Below are positions 38,700-46,961 of a stretch of 64,000 nt of DNA, one piece after another. The notes under the pieces are model-generated. The model saw only the letters and a list, made by a program, of their open reading frames with translations. It had not been told where the DNA came from and searched no databases. The number at the start of each line of letters is the position of its first letter. Position 1 is the stretch's first letter. Position numbers and translations under genes: made by a program. The stretch spans positions 62,001 through 126,000 of the forward strand of contig NZ_VNWP01000004.1 of NCBI RefSeq assembly GCF_014224355.1. The letters run 5' to 3'. The stretch comes from Synechococcus sp. BSA11S (GTDB taxonomy: Bacteria; Cyanobacteriota; Cyanobacteriia; PCC-6307; Cyanobiaceae).

Positions 38700-39638
38700 C
38701 TAAGAGCTTGGCGATCCGCTTTGTTCTGCCTGGCGGTTCTGTGGCTCGGAGTGGTGGAGCGAGGAAAGTTGGGGGCGAGGGTATGGGAGGCCGCGATGGG
38801 CGAAAGCTCGTTTCGCTCGCATCAGCAGATCGGTGCGATAAACGAACTCATCACGGGCATCAATGGGATAGGAGCGCAACTTGAACTGGGTTCCCCATAG
38901 ATGCTCTTGCATCACGACAATGACTGGCAGTCTCAACTGGGTGTACTGACTGCTATAGGCTGCCTGATAGAGAATGTTCATCACCAGATCCACATCGACA
39001 TCATGATCGAAATAAACATCTGTGGTCACCTGGGCCTCCAGATGGCCGCTGTTGGCATTGGAGACAGGGTCGGTCCATAGAACATTATGGGGAATGGTCA
39101 CTGTATTGTCGTCTGGTGTGAGAAGTTGAAAACTGCGCAATCCATAACCGACGACCTCCCCATACTGCTCACCAACTCTGACACGATCGCCAACGCGATA
39201 AGAGGCTTCAAACAGCGAAACTACACCCGCAATGATTGAACTGACATAGTCTTTGAATGCGAAGCCCAGCGCCACAGCCAGCGTGCCGGAGAGAGCCAGA
39301 AGATTGTTCTGATTGAGATTGAGAAACTGCTCGAGAAGGTAGGAGACCGTCACGATCAGGATCAGTCCCTTGAGAAACGGTAAAGATTGCTTGATCAGCA
39401 GTCGATGACGCCTTGCCACCTTCTCAGACAACCAAGAGGTGAGCCGTTCGATCAGGAAGATACCCGCGATGGCCAGGAGAATGGCTACGACCGCGCTAAT
39501 CGTCTTCAAGAGTGTGACTTCGGCCAAAATGCGCTGCCTGGTGGTCTCGGCCCTGCCCACGGCCGGCAGGATGACAACAGCAGCCGTAATTAATGCTGGG
39601 CGAAGCACTCGATGGACGTTGAGAAGTTCCCTTCCCAT
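38700..39638 (-). CDS. MscS-family mechanosensitive channel (channel A of the cluster)
   Basis: 312 residues. A signal-like first segment (LITAAVVILPAVGRAE) precedes two hydrophobic helices (LLKTISAVVAILLAIAGIFL; FLKGLILIVTVSYLLEQFL). The pore helix and beta domain follow: LALSGTLAVALGFAFKDYVS, ASYRVGDRVRV, GLRSFQLLTPDDNTVTIPH and a cytoplasmic alpha/beta domain with VYFDHDVDVDLVMNILYQ. GFAFKD is the MscS TM3b signature equivalent. MscS channels open under membrane tension. It is the last gene of the tight minus-strand block, four bases from its upstream neighbour, and is convergent with the FAS1 gene across 46 bases. Confidence 0.88.
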   Translation of the reverse strand: MGRELLNVHRVLRPALITAAVVILPAVGRAETTRQRILAEVTLLKTISAVVAILLAIAGIFLIERLTSWLSEKVARRHRLLIKQSLPFLKGLILIVTVSYLLEQFLNLNQNNLLALSGTLAVALGFAFKDYVSSIIAGVVSLFEASYRVGDRVRVGEQYGEVVGYGLRSFQLLTPDDNTVTIPHNVLWTDPVSNANSGHLEAQVTTDVYFDHDVDVDLVMNILYQAAYSSQYTQLRLPVIVVMQEHLWGTQFKLRSYPIDARDEFVYRTDLLMRAKRAFAHRGLPYPRPQLSSLHHSEPQNRQAEQSGSPSS

Positions 39639-39642
39639 GGCG

Positions 39643-40779
39643 TCAAGACTCCCCGGTGAAGTGATTGCTGTTTACCAGCTCCTTGACGAGGCAAGGGTAG
39701 TGGGCAGGCATCACCGACAGCTCCCCGGCAGAGTCCTGGAGTACGCCCTCTGCGAGCAACCTGTGGATGCGCGGCTCAAGGCGGTGGCTGGGTAACCCGA
39801 GTCCGAAGGCGAGATGGCTCCTGCGCATGGTTCCGTGGATCAACAGGCTGTGCAGGAGGTAGCGGTCCTCATCCTTCAGGCTGGGGAGGTCGGGAAGCGC
39901 GGGTCTGCTCTGCCTGACTTTGCCGCCCTCGTCATCCGGGTCCAACCGTAACCCTCCCAACCAGAGCTCAGATGCAATCCGGTAACTGCCACAGGATAAT
40001 TCGAACAGCTGGATCCATTGGTCCGGTTCTGTGTCGTTGGCTCCTTCGCCACTGGACTCGTGGTGATCGGGAGGGGACGCGTCGGTCTGATTCAAGCCCA
40101 GATCGTTGGCCACTGGTGCCAGCCATTCCCTGAGTTCGGCACCATTCAGTGCCGGCAGAGTTCTGGCTTCAGGAAAATAGGAACTGATCTGGCTGACATG
40201 GTCGAGAAATCTCCAGGCCCAGCTGTTGCAGCCCACGAGCCAGAAGCGGTTCCGATGCTCAAGCATCACCTCCCGCAGACGCTCGATACCGCTCCAGCCG
40301 TCGATGCAGCGCAGAAAGCATTGATCCAGATTCGGCAGGCTCTGAATCACCACCTCTCCATCATCAGCGACCGGCGGTAGGGCCTCGTCCAGCGCCGAGG
40401 TGAGCATCAGCGGAATGGCGCTCGGATCGGTAGGACGATGCTGGCAGGGCAACAGGGTGTGGTAGCTGTCAAATAGGCCGTTTCCCCCAGAAAGGGTCGC
40501 CTCGATCACCGGAGCGATAGGCTCCACGGGTCGGCTGAGCACAACCATCACGTTGGCGGCGTCTGGATCGGAAAGCCAAGTCGCTATGGCCTCTTTAAGC
40601 TCATCGCGCACAAAGCTCAGCAGAGGTGCTGGAACATCGCGAGCGGCAACCTGCTGCCGCAGCGCGATGCTCCGCTCGCGAGGAAGGAGTACCTCGGAGT
40701 CATCGTCCAGACGCGACTTCTTCCGCTCATACCAGGCATCAAGGCCAGTTAATAGGTTATCGAGACTAGTGATCCCCAT
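39643..40779 (-). CDS. Unknown protein: ATPase-like without P-loop, C-terminal winged helix
   Basis: 378 residues, no recognised family. The N-terminal 75 residues are charged (AWYERKKSRLDDDSEVLL). The middle reads like a STAND/AAA-type nucleotide-binding core: a strand ANVMVVLSRPVEP where a Walker A would be expected but no G-x-x-x-x-G-K; a Walker-B-like strand EVVIQSLPNLDQCFLR; and a sensor-like strand NRFWLVGCNSWAWRFLDHV. An acidic linker (about 250-265) leads to a C-terminal winged-helix-like domain, DEDRYLLHSLLIHGTM...LEPRIHRLLAEGVLQ. It has probably lost ATP binding. Its ATG shares a base with the patatin stop (TGATG), and its stop is four bases from the channel A start. Function unknown. 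Confidence 0.75.
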   Translation of the reverse strand: MGITSLDNLLTGLDAWYERKKSRLDDDSEVLLPRERSIALRQQVAARDVPAPLLSFVRDELKEAIATWLSDPDAANVMVVLSRPVEPIAPVIEATLSGGNGLFDSYHTLLPCQHRPTDPSAIPLMLTSALDEALPPVADDGEVVIQSLPNLDQCFLRCIDGWSGIERLREVMLEHRNRFWLVGCNSWAWRFLDHVSQISSYFPEARTLPALNGAELREWLAPVANDLGLNQTDASPPDHHESSGEGANDTEPDQWIQLFELSCGSYRIASELWLGGLRLDPDDEGGKVRQSRPALPDLPSLKDEDRYLLHSLLIHGTMRRSHLAFGLGLPSHRLEPRIHRLLAEGVLQDSAGELSVMPAHYPCLVKELVNSNHFTGES

Positions 40780-41774
40780 CAGAGCAAATCCTTCACGGCT
40801 GGCAACTGTTGTTTCATTGCGGTATACCCCATGCGGATAATCCTGTCGGCTTTGTGAAAATCAAAGATGGGAAAGTCGTTCAGAGGAGGCTCCACAAGAA
40901 GATCGGGAAGATAAGTCTCAAGCCTGCTCCGGGTAACCTGCTGCTCCATCACATTGAGCGAGGTGCCGATCACATCGAAAATATTTAGACCTTGATCCTC
41001 ATCGGGTAACCACTGATCCACTTTACCGCTCAGGGTCTCTTGCAGGCTCAGGTAGCGATTGCTGAGGTTTTTCAGGAACGATTCCTTGCGACGTTTCGAC
41101 GCTTCGCTGCTGGAGGGCGGGGGGGTGATGGCCTTGTCATCGGCGTCCTCCTCCTCCGGCTTGCCTGACACCGTTAGGCCATGCGTTGGATCGGCCGGGG
41201 AGGAAGACTTTCCCAGACCACTGGTGATGTCATTGCGATTGAGATTCACTGCAATCACGATCTCTGCTCCCATCTTTCGAACCACGTCCACAGGAACGGG
41301 GTTGACGATGCCGCCATCCACGAGGTAACGATCCCCATGGCAGAAAGGCGTGAAGATTCCAGGCACCGAAATGCTGGCCCGCACGGCATCCACCATGGAC
41401 CCTGTCGTGAGGTGCACCTCCTCACCCTTGATGAGATCAGTGGCCACGCAACAAAAGGGGATCTCGGATTCCTCGATCTTCATCCCTTGAATGTGCTCAG
41501 AAAGAAGCTCATACACCTTGCTGCCATCGAGAAGGCCACTGGTCGGGAAGACCATGTCGAAGTAAGCGAGCATATCTCTCCAGCTCAGATCTCTGATGAA
41601 GTCTTCCAGCTCATCAAGTTCACCTGCGCAGTAAATGGCTCCAACAAGGGCCCCGATGCTGGCACCAGAGATATAATTGACCGTGATCTCTGCCTCCTGA
41701 AGAGCGCGCAGAACTCCAATGTGAGCCCAGCCCCTGGCTCCACCACTTCCCAGCGCCAACCCGATGCTTTTCAT
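40779..41774 (-). CDS. Patatin-like phospholipase
   Basis: 331 residues. LALGSGGARGWAHIGVL is the oxyanion-hole glycine motif, GASIG (37-41) holds the nucleophile Ser39, and DGG at 153-155 holds the catalytic Asp, so the Ser-Asp dyad is intact. An acidic, Ser/Pro-rich insertion (about 185-220: GKPEEEDADDKAIT) separates the core from a C-terminal part with NIFDVIGTSLNVMEQQVTRS, as in bacterial RssA/NTE-type patatins. It probably hydrolyses membrane lipids or lysolipids. The ATG 41774 places the glycine motif at the N-terminus as usual. It is embedded between two MscS genes and coupled to the ATPase-like gene. Confidence 0.9.
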   Translation of the reverse strand: MKSIGLALGSGGARGWAHIGVLRALQEAEITVNYISGASIGALVGAIYCAGELDELEDFIRDLSWRDMLAYFDMVFPTSGLLDGSKVYELLSEHIQGMKIEESEIPFCCVATDLIKGEEVHLTTGSMVDAVRASISVPGIFTPFCHGDRYLVDGGIVNPVPVDVVRKMGAEIVIAVNLNRNDITSGLGKSSSPADPTHGLTVSGKPEEEDADDKAITPPPSSSEASKRRKESFLKNLSNRYLSLQETLSGKVDQWLPDEDQGLNIFDVIGTSLNVMEQQVTRSRLETYLPDLLVEPPLNDFPIFDFHKADRIIRMGYTAMKQQLPAVKDLL

Positions 41775-41832
41775 GGTATCGGAGCCTGCAGGGTGGAGAA
41801 TTAGAACGTTTTCAAAAGCTACCCGAATTTCT

Positions 41833-42675
41833 TCAGGAGATGGATGAGGGCAATGGCCGAGGGTTTGGGTCGGGAAGCTCAGTCGTGGCATGGCCCTCAA
41901 CTGTGCGGAGGGCCAGCGTCTGTAGCGGCATGTCGACCCCCGCCTTTCGCAGGGCCTCGAACAGGCGCTCACGTAGATGATGGCGCACGGCGATGTGCTG
42001 CTTCTCATCGTCAAGCCATACCTGCAGTTCCATGCCGATGTTGTAGTCATTCAAGGCCGTGACCACCACTCTTGCGGGTGGATCTTCAACTAGCAGTCCA
42101 CTGCGGGGAAACGACGAGAGCGCGATCGTGCGAACTCTGGCCAGATTCTCTTCGAGACCTACAGTGAAAGGAATATCTAGCCTAAGATTAGGAAAGTTCG
42201 TGTAAGATGCGACAATGGAGTTGACCACCATCGTGTTTGGTACGGCAAGCATTCTGCCGTCGGGGGTTACCACACGGGTTGAGCGCATTGTGATCTGATC
42301 GACGCGACCATAGTGACCACCAACCTCGATAAGGTCTCCCAGTACAAAAGGACGGTCCCAGAAAATAAAAAGACCAGAGATCATATTTGATAGTGCATCC
42401 TTGGCAGCAAAGCCAAAGCTGAGCCCCACCACACCAAGACTGGCGAGAATCGAGGTGGTGTTGATACCAATGCGCCCCAAGGCGGTGATCACACCAACCG
42501 AGAGAATAATGTATTTAAGGATCGTAAGTAAAAAATTACTGGCGGTCGGATCCAGTTCTGTTCTCTCCACCGTCATTCGCATGGCTTGGCGCACCAGGCG
42601 CCAAAAAAGCCACGCCACCAGAAGAATGGCCAGAGCAACAAGACCGTTGGGCATCCACGCGAGCACCTTGGCCAT
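41833..42675 (-). CDS. MscS-family mechanosensitive channel (channel B of the cluster)
   Basis: 280 residues with the compact MscS plan: TM1 (GLVALAILLVAWLFWRLV), TM2 (ILKYIILSVGVITALGRIG), and the pore helix TM3 with SILASLGVVGLSFGFAAKDA, then LSNMISGLFIFWDRPFVLGD. The beta domain has VDQITMRSTRVVTPDGRML and PNTMVVNSIVASYTNFP. The C-terminal cytoplasmic domain ends in a Pro-rich tail. It is closer to E. coli MscS than channel A is. The ATG 42675 has AGGA four bases upstream. The gene lies 62 bases after the PfkB-like gene and 58 before the patatin gene on the same strand. Confidence 0.9.
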   Translation of the reverse strand: MAKVLAWMPNGLVALAILLVAWLFWRLVRQAMRMTVERTELDPTASNFLLTILKYIILSVGVITALGRIGINTTSILASLGVVGLSFGFAAKDALSNMISGLFIFWDRPFVLGDLIEVGGHYGRVDQITMRSTRVVTPDGRMLAVPNTMVVNSIVASYTNFPNLRLDIPFTVGLEENLARVRTIALSSFPRSGLLVEDPPARVVVTALNDYNIGMELQVWLDDEKQHIAVRHHLRERLFEALRKAGVDMPLQTLALRTVEGHATTELPDPNPRPLPSSIS

Positions 42676-42737
42676 CGTTCCTGTCCATCCGTTCAGACTG
42701 TCAACACGACAGTCTCATCTCACACTAGGCCTCAGGC

Positions 42738-43451
42738 TCACGTCCTGGACACGGACTGCTCTGAAACCTTGAGCGTTGGTGGAATGGAGCCGAGGTGGTC
42801 TGACGGTACGGCCGCTGCGAGCAGCTGTTCGGCGAGAGCATCGGGATCAGCAATCGCATCGATCCCCGGCCCGGCATTACCGAGCAACCGTGGATGGGAG
42901 CACAGGTTGTCGAGCAGTCTGGCCAGAAAGGTGTCGTGATCCTCCACCAGCGAGGGGCCCATCCTGCCTTTGCGGCCACCGATGCTCCACTGCAGGCCAC
43001 CTGCTTGATCCATGACCAGCACCGCCGGACGATTTGGCAGACGTTCCTGAATCAAGACCGGATCAGTGCTGGAAAAGAAGACGTCTGCCTCATCGACTCC
43101 GCAGCGAATCAGCTGGGCGGCTTGGGCCAGGGGGCGGAAACGTCGGAGGACCTCAGACGTCGGTGCTGCGTCAGGTGGCAGTCCCCAGCGCTCCGGCTTC
43201 CAGTCCACATCCAGGGCGATGGAGACACCACTGGGAAGCGCCCGCCGGAGGATCATCCTCAGAACCTGTGTCTGAGTGGCTTCAAGGAGTGCATTGCTGG
43301 ACACCAGCAACCAGAACGATTCGGTGACGACTGGAAGGAGTGCTTCTGTCAGCCCGGCAGGTGATTCGTGAGCCGATGCAACGCTCAGGGCTTCAGCGAA
43401 ATCCAGGATGCTGCTTGAATCCTGAGCTTGACATTTCTTGTTGTTTGTCAT
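42738..43451 (-). CDS. Truncated PfkB/fructokinase-like protein
   Basis: 237 residues. The part SGVSIALDVDWKPERWGLPP, then RFRPLAQAAQLIRCGVDEAD and RLPNRPAVLVMDQAGGLQW, matches the middle of PfkB-family sugar kinases (strands around D-x-N-x-R and the lid-distal core). The protein lacks the usual N-terminal sugar-binding strands and the C-terminal anion-hole/catalytic box D-T-x-G-A-G-D. A kinase function is therefore unlikely; it may be a degenerate or repurposed sensor. ATG 43451 (preceded by an in-frame GTG) is used. A good sigma-70-type promoter lies directly upstream. It may head the five-gene minus-strand unit running to 38700. Confidence 0.65.
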   Translation of the reverse strand: MTNNKKCQAQDSSSILDFAEALSVASAHESPAGLTEALLPVVTESFWLLVSSNALLEATQTQVLRMILRRALPSGVSIALDVDWKPERWGLPPDAAPTSEVLRRFRPLAQAAQLIRCGVDEADVFFSSTDPVLIQERLPNRPAVLVMDQAGGLQWSIGGRKGRMGPSLVEDHDTFLARLLDNLCSHPRLLGNAGPGIDAIADPDALAEQLLAAAVPSDHLGSIPPTLKVSEQSVSRT

Positions 43452-43474
43452 CACAATTCTGTCTTCAAATGAAC

Positions 43475-43502
43475 AATATAAATCTGAGAGTGGTTGCGTG
43501 AA
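43475..43502 (-). promoter_or_regulatory. Sigma-70-type promoter before the PfkB-like gene
   Basis: On the minus strand TTCACG (43502-43497, four of six matches to the -35 consensus) and TATATT (43480-43475, five of six to the -10) are separated by 16 bases. They lie in a distinctly A+T-rich stretch. Transcription would begin about 17 bases before the ATG at 43451. It is the best-looking promoter in the window. Confidence 0.55.
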
Positions 43503-43553
43503 GCCGTGTTGAAGTTATCAGGACGCCAACATTTCTGAGCTCAGTGGCAATAA

Positions 43554-43615
43554 TCTCTCTCCGGACTATCTCCGGATGAATCCATTCATTAAGAACACAC
43601 TCATACGGAGAGAGA
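43554..43615. repeat. 10-bp perfect inverted repeat with a nested 5-bp repeat
   Basis: TCTCTCTCCG at 43554-43563 is exactly complementary to CGGAGAGAGA at 43606-43615, with 42 bases between. Inside the left part a second pair, CCGGA...TCCGG, can also fold. It lies just after the stop of the coiled-coil gene and upstream of the PfkB-like promoter. It could be a transcript 3'-end structure or an operator; no U-tract follows. Confidence 0.5.
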
Positions 43616-43627
43616 CTGATTCAGGAA

Positions 43628-43975
43628 TCAGCGCTGGTTCTGCGCCATGGCATGGAAATGCTCTGCCAGATCATGAAATACCTCATCGCTTTGCTGGAGG
43701 ATGGAGCCCCAGGTCTCCTGGGTCGACTGTTGAAGACGATCCAGCTGTTCCCTGGCCTTGTCACGTGCCTCGGTGAGATCCGCTAATCGTTTTGCGCTTT
43801 CGTTGCGCACATTATCGGCCACATCCTGAAGGCTTGCCTGCAGCTTCTCGATTTCCTTTGACCAGGCCTCAACCTGGGCCTGCTTCTTGTCAAGGATGGC
43901 CTTCCGGAGCTGTTCGTTGACCTGGCTTTGGTCAGCGTCATCCCTGGTGGGTGGCTGATTGATTGTGTTCAACAT
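43628..43975 (-). CDS. Small coiled-coil protein, unknown function
   Basis: 115 residues. From about residue 20 to 100 it is highly charged with heptad-like spacing (NEQLRKAILDKKQAQVEAWS, RNESAKRLADLTEARDKARE, QLDRLQQSTQETWGSILQQS), consistent with a long helical hairpin or coiled coil similar to apolipoprotein/Phasin-like small proteins. No membrane segment or signal. ATG 43975 has AGGAG nine bases upstream; the ATG at 43984 would directly abut it. A TTGACG sequence about 60 bases upstream may belong to its promoter. The role is unknown; a stress or scaffold protein is possible. Confidence 0.65.
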   Translation of the reverse strand: MLNTINQPPTRDDADQSQVNEQLRKAILDKKQAQVEAWSKEIEKLQASLQDVADNVRNESAKRLADLTEARDKAREQLDRLQQSTQETWGSILQQSDEVFHDLAEHFHAMAQNQR

Positions 43976-43984
43976 GATGTTCAT

Positions 43985-44335
43985 CTCCTGTGTGTGAATG
44001 ACGGATGCGTTCAGTTGTATGGCGTCAAACGAAGTTCTGAGAACCGCGAATCGCAAAGCGATCTGGCTGTACCAGATCGAGAGAATCCTGGGCCTGCGCC
44101 AGAGCTCTGGGATTTCAGATCTGCACGAGGTCAATCGCCTGCAGGGTTATCGACAAACCCGACGGCAAGCGCTCACTCAGTGACTGGCCGATGCGTAACG
44201 CATCCGATAGAACAACATTACCACGCCTTTCAAAGTTGTCAACATCTTGGGTCTGCATCTGCTGCACTCCAGGCATGCTCTGACGGCGCACAACCCTTGG
44301 TCTCACTGCCATCTCAGTGGCAGCTCCGAGTCGTA
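43985..44335. other. Non-coding stretch, no clear feature
   Basis: About 350 bases between the coiled-coil gene and the possible gene at 44336. It holds the presumed leader of the coiled-coil gene, including TTGACG (a -35-like match) on the minus strand. I saw no tRNA, repeat or convincing open frame. Confidence 0.4.
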
Positions 44336-44746
44336 TCAAGACTGCTCTGAGGGTGGAAGCCGTCGAGGAAGCGAAGCCCCTATGGAACGCCTGTCGCCAT
44401 CCCCCGGGGATCTCTCGGCGATCGTGACCAGCCCGATCAGCCGCTTCAGCCATGGCCCTGCATTTCGGAAGGCTTCAGCATGGAATGGCTGGTCCGGGTC
44501 GATTTGATCACTTCCAGCAAGGAGGCAGTCGTTGCTCCGCACCAGACGAATGAAGTTGTCGATGCACCCTCCCATTCTTGTTGAATCCGGCCCATAGCCA
44601 ATGACACCGGTCAGAGCCATCGCTCCAGCCGGCGTCACATCAAGATGGTTGGCAGGGACGAATCCAGCCTTGGGTAAGAGTTGGGGGTGCCATCCCCGCT
44701 CAGAGGCGCTGTCAGAAACGGTGGAATCCGTCCTGGCTTGGCTCAT
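44336..44746 (-). CDS. Possible hypothetical protein downstream of glnB
   Basis: A 136-codon open frame starting 25 bases after the glnB stop on the same strand. The sequence (LLPKAGFVPANHLDVTPAGA, TGVIGYGPDSTRMGGCIDNF, RNAGPWLKRLIGLVTIAERS) has balanced composition and is not obviously a shadow of another gene, since nothing else is coding here. There are no recognised motifs and no convincing ribosome site (AGGG abuts the ATG). Position suggests cotranscription with glnB, if it is a gene at all. Confidence 0.4.
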   Translation of the reverse strand: MSQARTDSTVSDSASERGWHPQLLPKAGFVPANHLDVTPAGAMALTGVIGYGPDSTRMGGCIDNFIRLVRSNDCLLAGSDQIDPDQPFHAEAFRNAGPWLKRLIGLVTIAERSPGDGDRRSIGASLPRRLPPSEQS

Positions 44747-44771
44747 CCCTGGATTGCTATGAAGCGAGACT

Positions 44772-45235
<464 letters not shown>

Positions 45236-45352
45236 CAATGCGCCGCTCGGACCGGTTTGGCCTGAATTCGCTCTGGTCCGCAGCCGAGGAAGCGAAGGCC
45301 ATCCCAGGTGCTCCTGCGAAACTGTGGCTGCCAGCCTCCTGAGCCCTGGCCC

Positions 45353-46948
45353 ATGATCGCCCCCGGCAGGGACCTGATCGCCGAGATCCTGCAACGCACT
45401 GGCGAACACCTGATGCTGGTGGGCCTGGCCATGGCCCTGGCCCTGGCGATCAGCCTGCCGGTGGGGCTCTGGATTCACTCCCATCCCCGCTGGTCGCGCC
45501 CGTCGCTGGCCATGGCGGGCATGATCCAGACCATCCCCAGCCTGGCGATCTTCGGCCTGCTGATCACGGTGCCTGTGCTCGGGGGCATCGGTCCGGTGCC
45601 GGCGGTGGTGGCCCTGGTGCTCTACGCCCTGTTGCCCCTGCTGCGAGCCACCGTGACCGGTCTGGCCGGCGTCCCTCCCGGGCTGCGCGAAGCGGGCCTG
45701 GCCCTTGGCTTGCGGGAAGGACAGGTGCTTCGCCATGTGGAGCTTCCCCTGGCCCTGCCGGTGATCGTGGCCGGAATCCGGGTGGCCACGGTGATCAGCG
45801 TGGGGGTAGCCACGATCGCGGCGGCCATTGGCGGCGGTGGGCTGGGAGTGTTCATTTTCCGCGGCCTGGCCACGGTGAACAACCGTGTGATCCTGGCGGG
45901 GGCCATCCCGGCCGCCGCGTTGGCCCTGATGGCCGATGCCGCCATCGCCAGGCTGCAGGGACGCACCCCCAGGCGCTGGCCCTTGAGGCCTTGGAGTGGA
46001 GGACGTCGCCGAGCTCTGCTGGTCGCAGGACTGGGGATTCTGCTGCTGGGGCTGGCCGTGGGCCGGGGGCTTGGGCTCGGGACCTTTGTTGCCGGAGACG
46101 CCAGAACCGAGCGGATCACGATCGGCTCCAAGAGTTTCACCGAGCAGATCCTGCTGGGTGAGCTGCTCGCGCAGCAGATCGAGCGCCACAGTGATCTGAG
46201 GGTGGAGCGCCAGTTCAGCCTGGGGGGAACGGCCATCTGCCAGGACGCTGTGCGCAGCGGCCGTATCGCCGCCTACGTGGAATACACCGGCACGGCCTGG
46301 ATGACCATCCTCCAGCAGCCTCCTCTGAAGGATGCTCAGACTGTGCTGGAGCGGACTCGACGGCTTTACCGGGAACGGTTCGACCTGCAGGTGTTCCCAT
46401 CGCTGGGCTTCGAGAACACCTTCGCGATGCTCGTGCGCCAGGACACCGCCCGTCGCCTGGGCTTGGCCACGATCTCGGAGGCGGCTCCCCACAGCCTCGG
46501 CTGGCGGGCCGGTTTCGGCTATGAATTTCTGACCAGGGCCGATGGCTACAGGGGGCTGGCACGCACCTACGGCCTGCGCTTCGCCGCTCGGCCCGTCTCG
46601 ATGGACCTGGGCCTGCTGTATCGCGCCCTGGCCGATGGTCAGGTGGATCTCATCGCCGGAGACTCCACCAATGGATTGATTCCCAGCCTGAGGCTGCAGG
46701 CTCTGGAGGACGACAAGCAGTATTTCCCTCCTTACCAGGCTGTGCCGATCGTCAACGGCGCCAGCCTCAGGCGCCATCCCGAGATGGGTGAGGCGATCGC
46801 AGGCCTCGAAGGCGGTCTGAACGCTGAAACAATGCAGCGGTTGAATGCCGAGGTGGACCAGAACGGCGAGCCTGTCGAGCAGGTGGTGCGCCGTTTTCTC
46901 GATGAGTTGGACCCCGATCCCCGTCCTGTACGCCTTGCTGTGCCTTGA
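45353..46948 (+). CDS. Fused ABC permease / glycine-betaine-type substrate-binding protein
   Basis: 531 residues in two parts. Residues 1-210 form an OpuB/ProW-type permease with MIQTIPSLAIFGLLITVPVL and the EAA loop LREAGLALGLREGQVLRHVE. After a further hydrophobic anchor (RALLVAGLGILLLGLAVGRG), residues 255-531 form an OpuAC-type binding domain: ITIGSKSFTEQILLGELLAQ, GRIAAYVEYTGTAWMTIL and DGQVDLIAGDSTNGLIPSL. Such fusions import betaine, choline or related compatible solutes in osmoprotection. No ATP-binding partner gene is adjacent; the ATPase at 46962 belongs to the amino-acid system. It starts at ATG 45353 with no obvious ribosome site. Confidence 0.87.
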   Translation: MIAPGRDLIAEILQRTGEHLMLVGLAMALALAISLPVGLWIHSHPRWSRPSLAMAGMIQTIPSLAIFGLLITVPVLGGIGPVPAVVALVLYALLPLLRATVTGLAGVPPGLREAGLALGLREGQVLRHVELPLALPVIVAGIRVATVISVGVATIAAAIGGGGLGVFIFRGLATVNNRVILAGAIPAAALALMADAAIARLQGRTPRRWPLRPWSGGRRRALLVAGLGILLLGLAVGRGLGLGTFVAGDARTERITIGSKSFTEQILLGELLAQQIERHSDLRVERQFSLGGTAICQDAVRSGRIAAYVEYTGTAWMTILQQPPLKDAQTVLERTRRLYRERFDLQVFPSLGFENTFAMLVRQDTARRLGLATISEAAPHSLGWRAGFGYEFLTRADGYRGLARTYGLRFAARPVSMDLGLLYRALADGQVDLIAGDSTNGLIPSLRLQALEDDKQYFPPYQAVPIVNGASLRRHPEMGEAIAGLEGGLNAETMQRLNAEVDQNGEPVEQVVRRFLDELDPDPRPVRLAVP

Positions 46949-46961
46949 AAACTCCGGGCGC

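Noticed and set aside
38673-38900. Short plus-strand frame opposite the end of the MscS channel A gene
   Set aside because: No motif, mostly antisense to a well-supported channel gene.
38700-43451. Patatin gene as part of a CBASS-type immune operon
   Set aside because: No cyclic-oligonucleotide cyclase, ubiquitin-like or HORMA/TRIP13 partner genes are present; the neighbours are channels. A different system is more likely.
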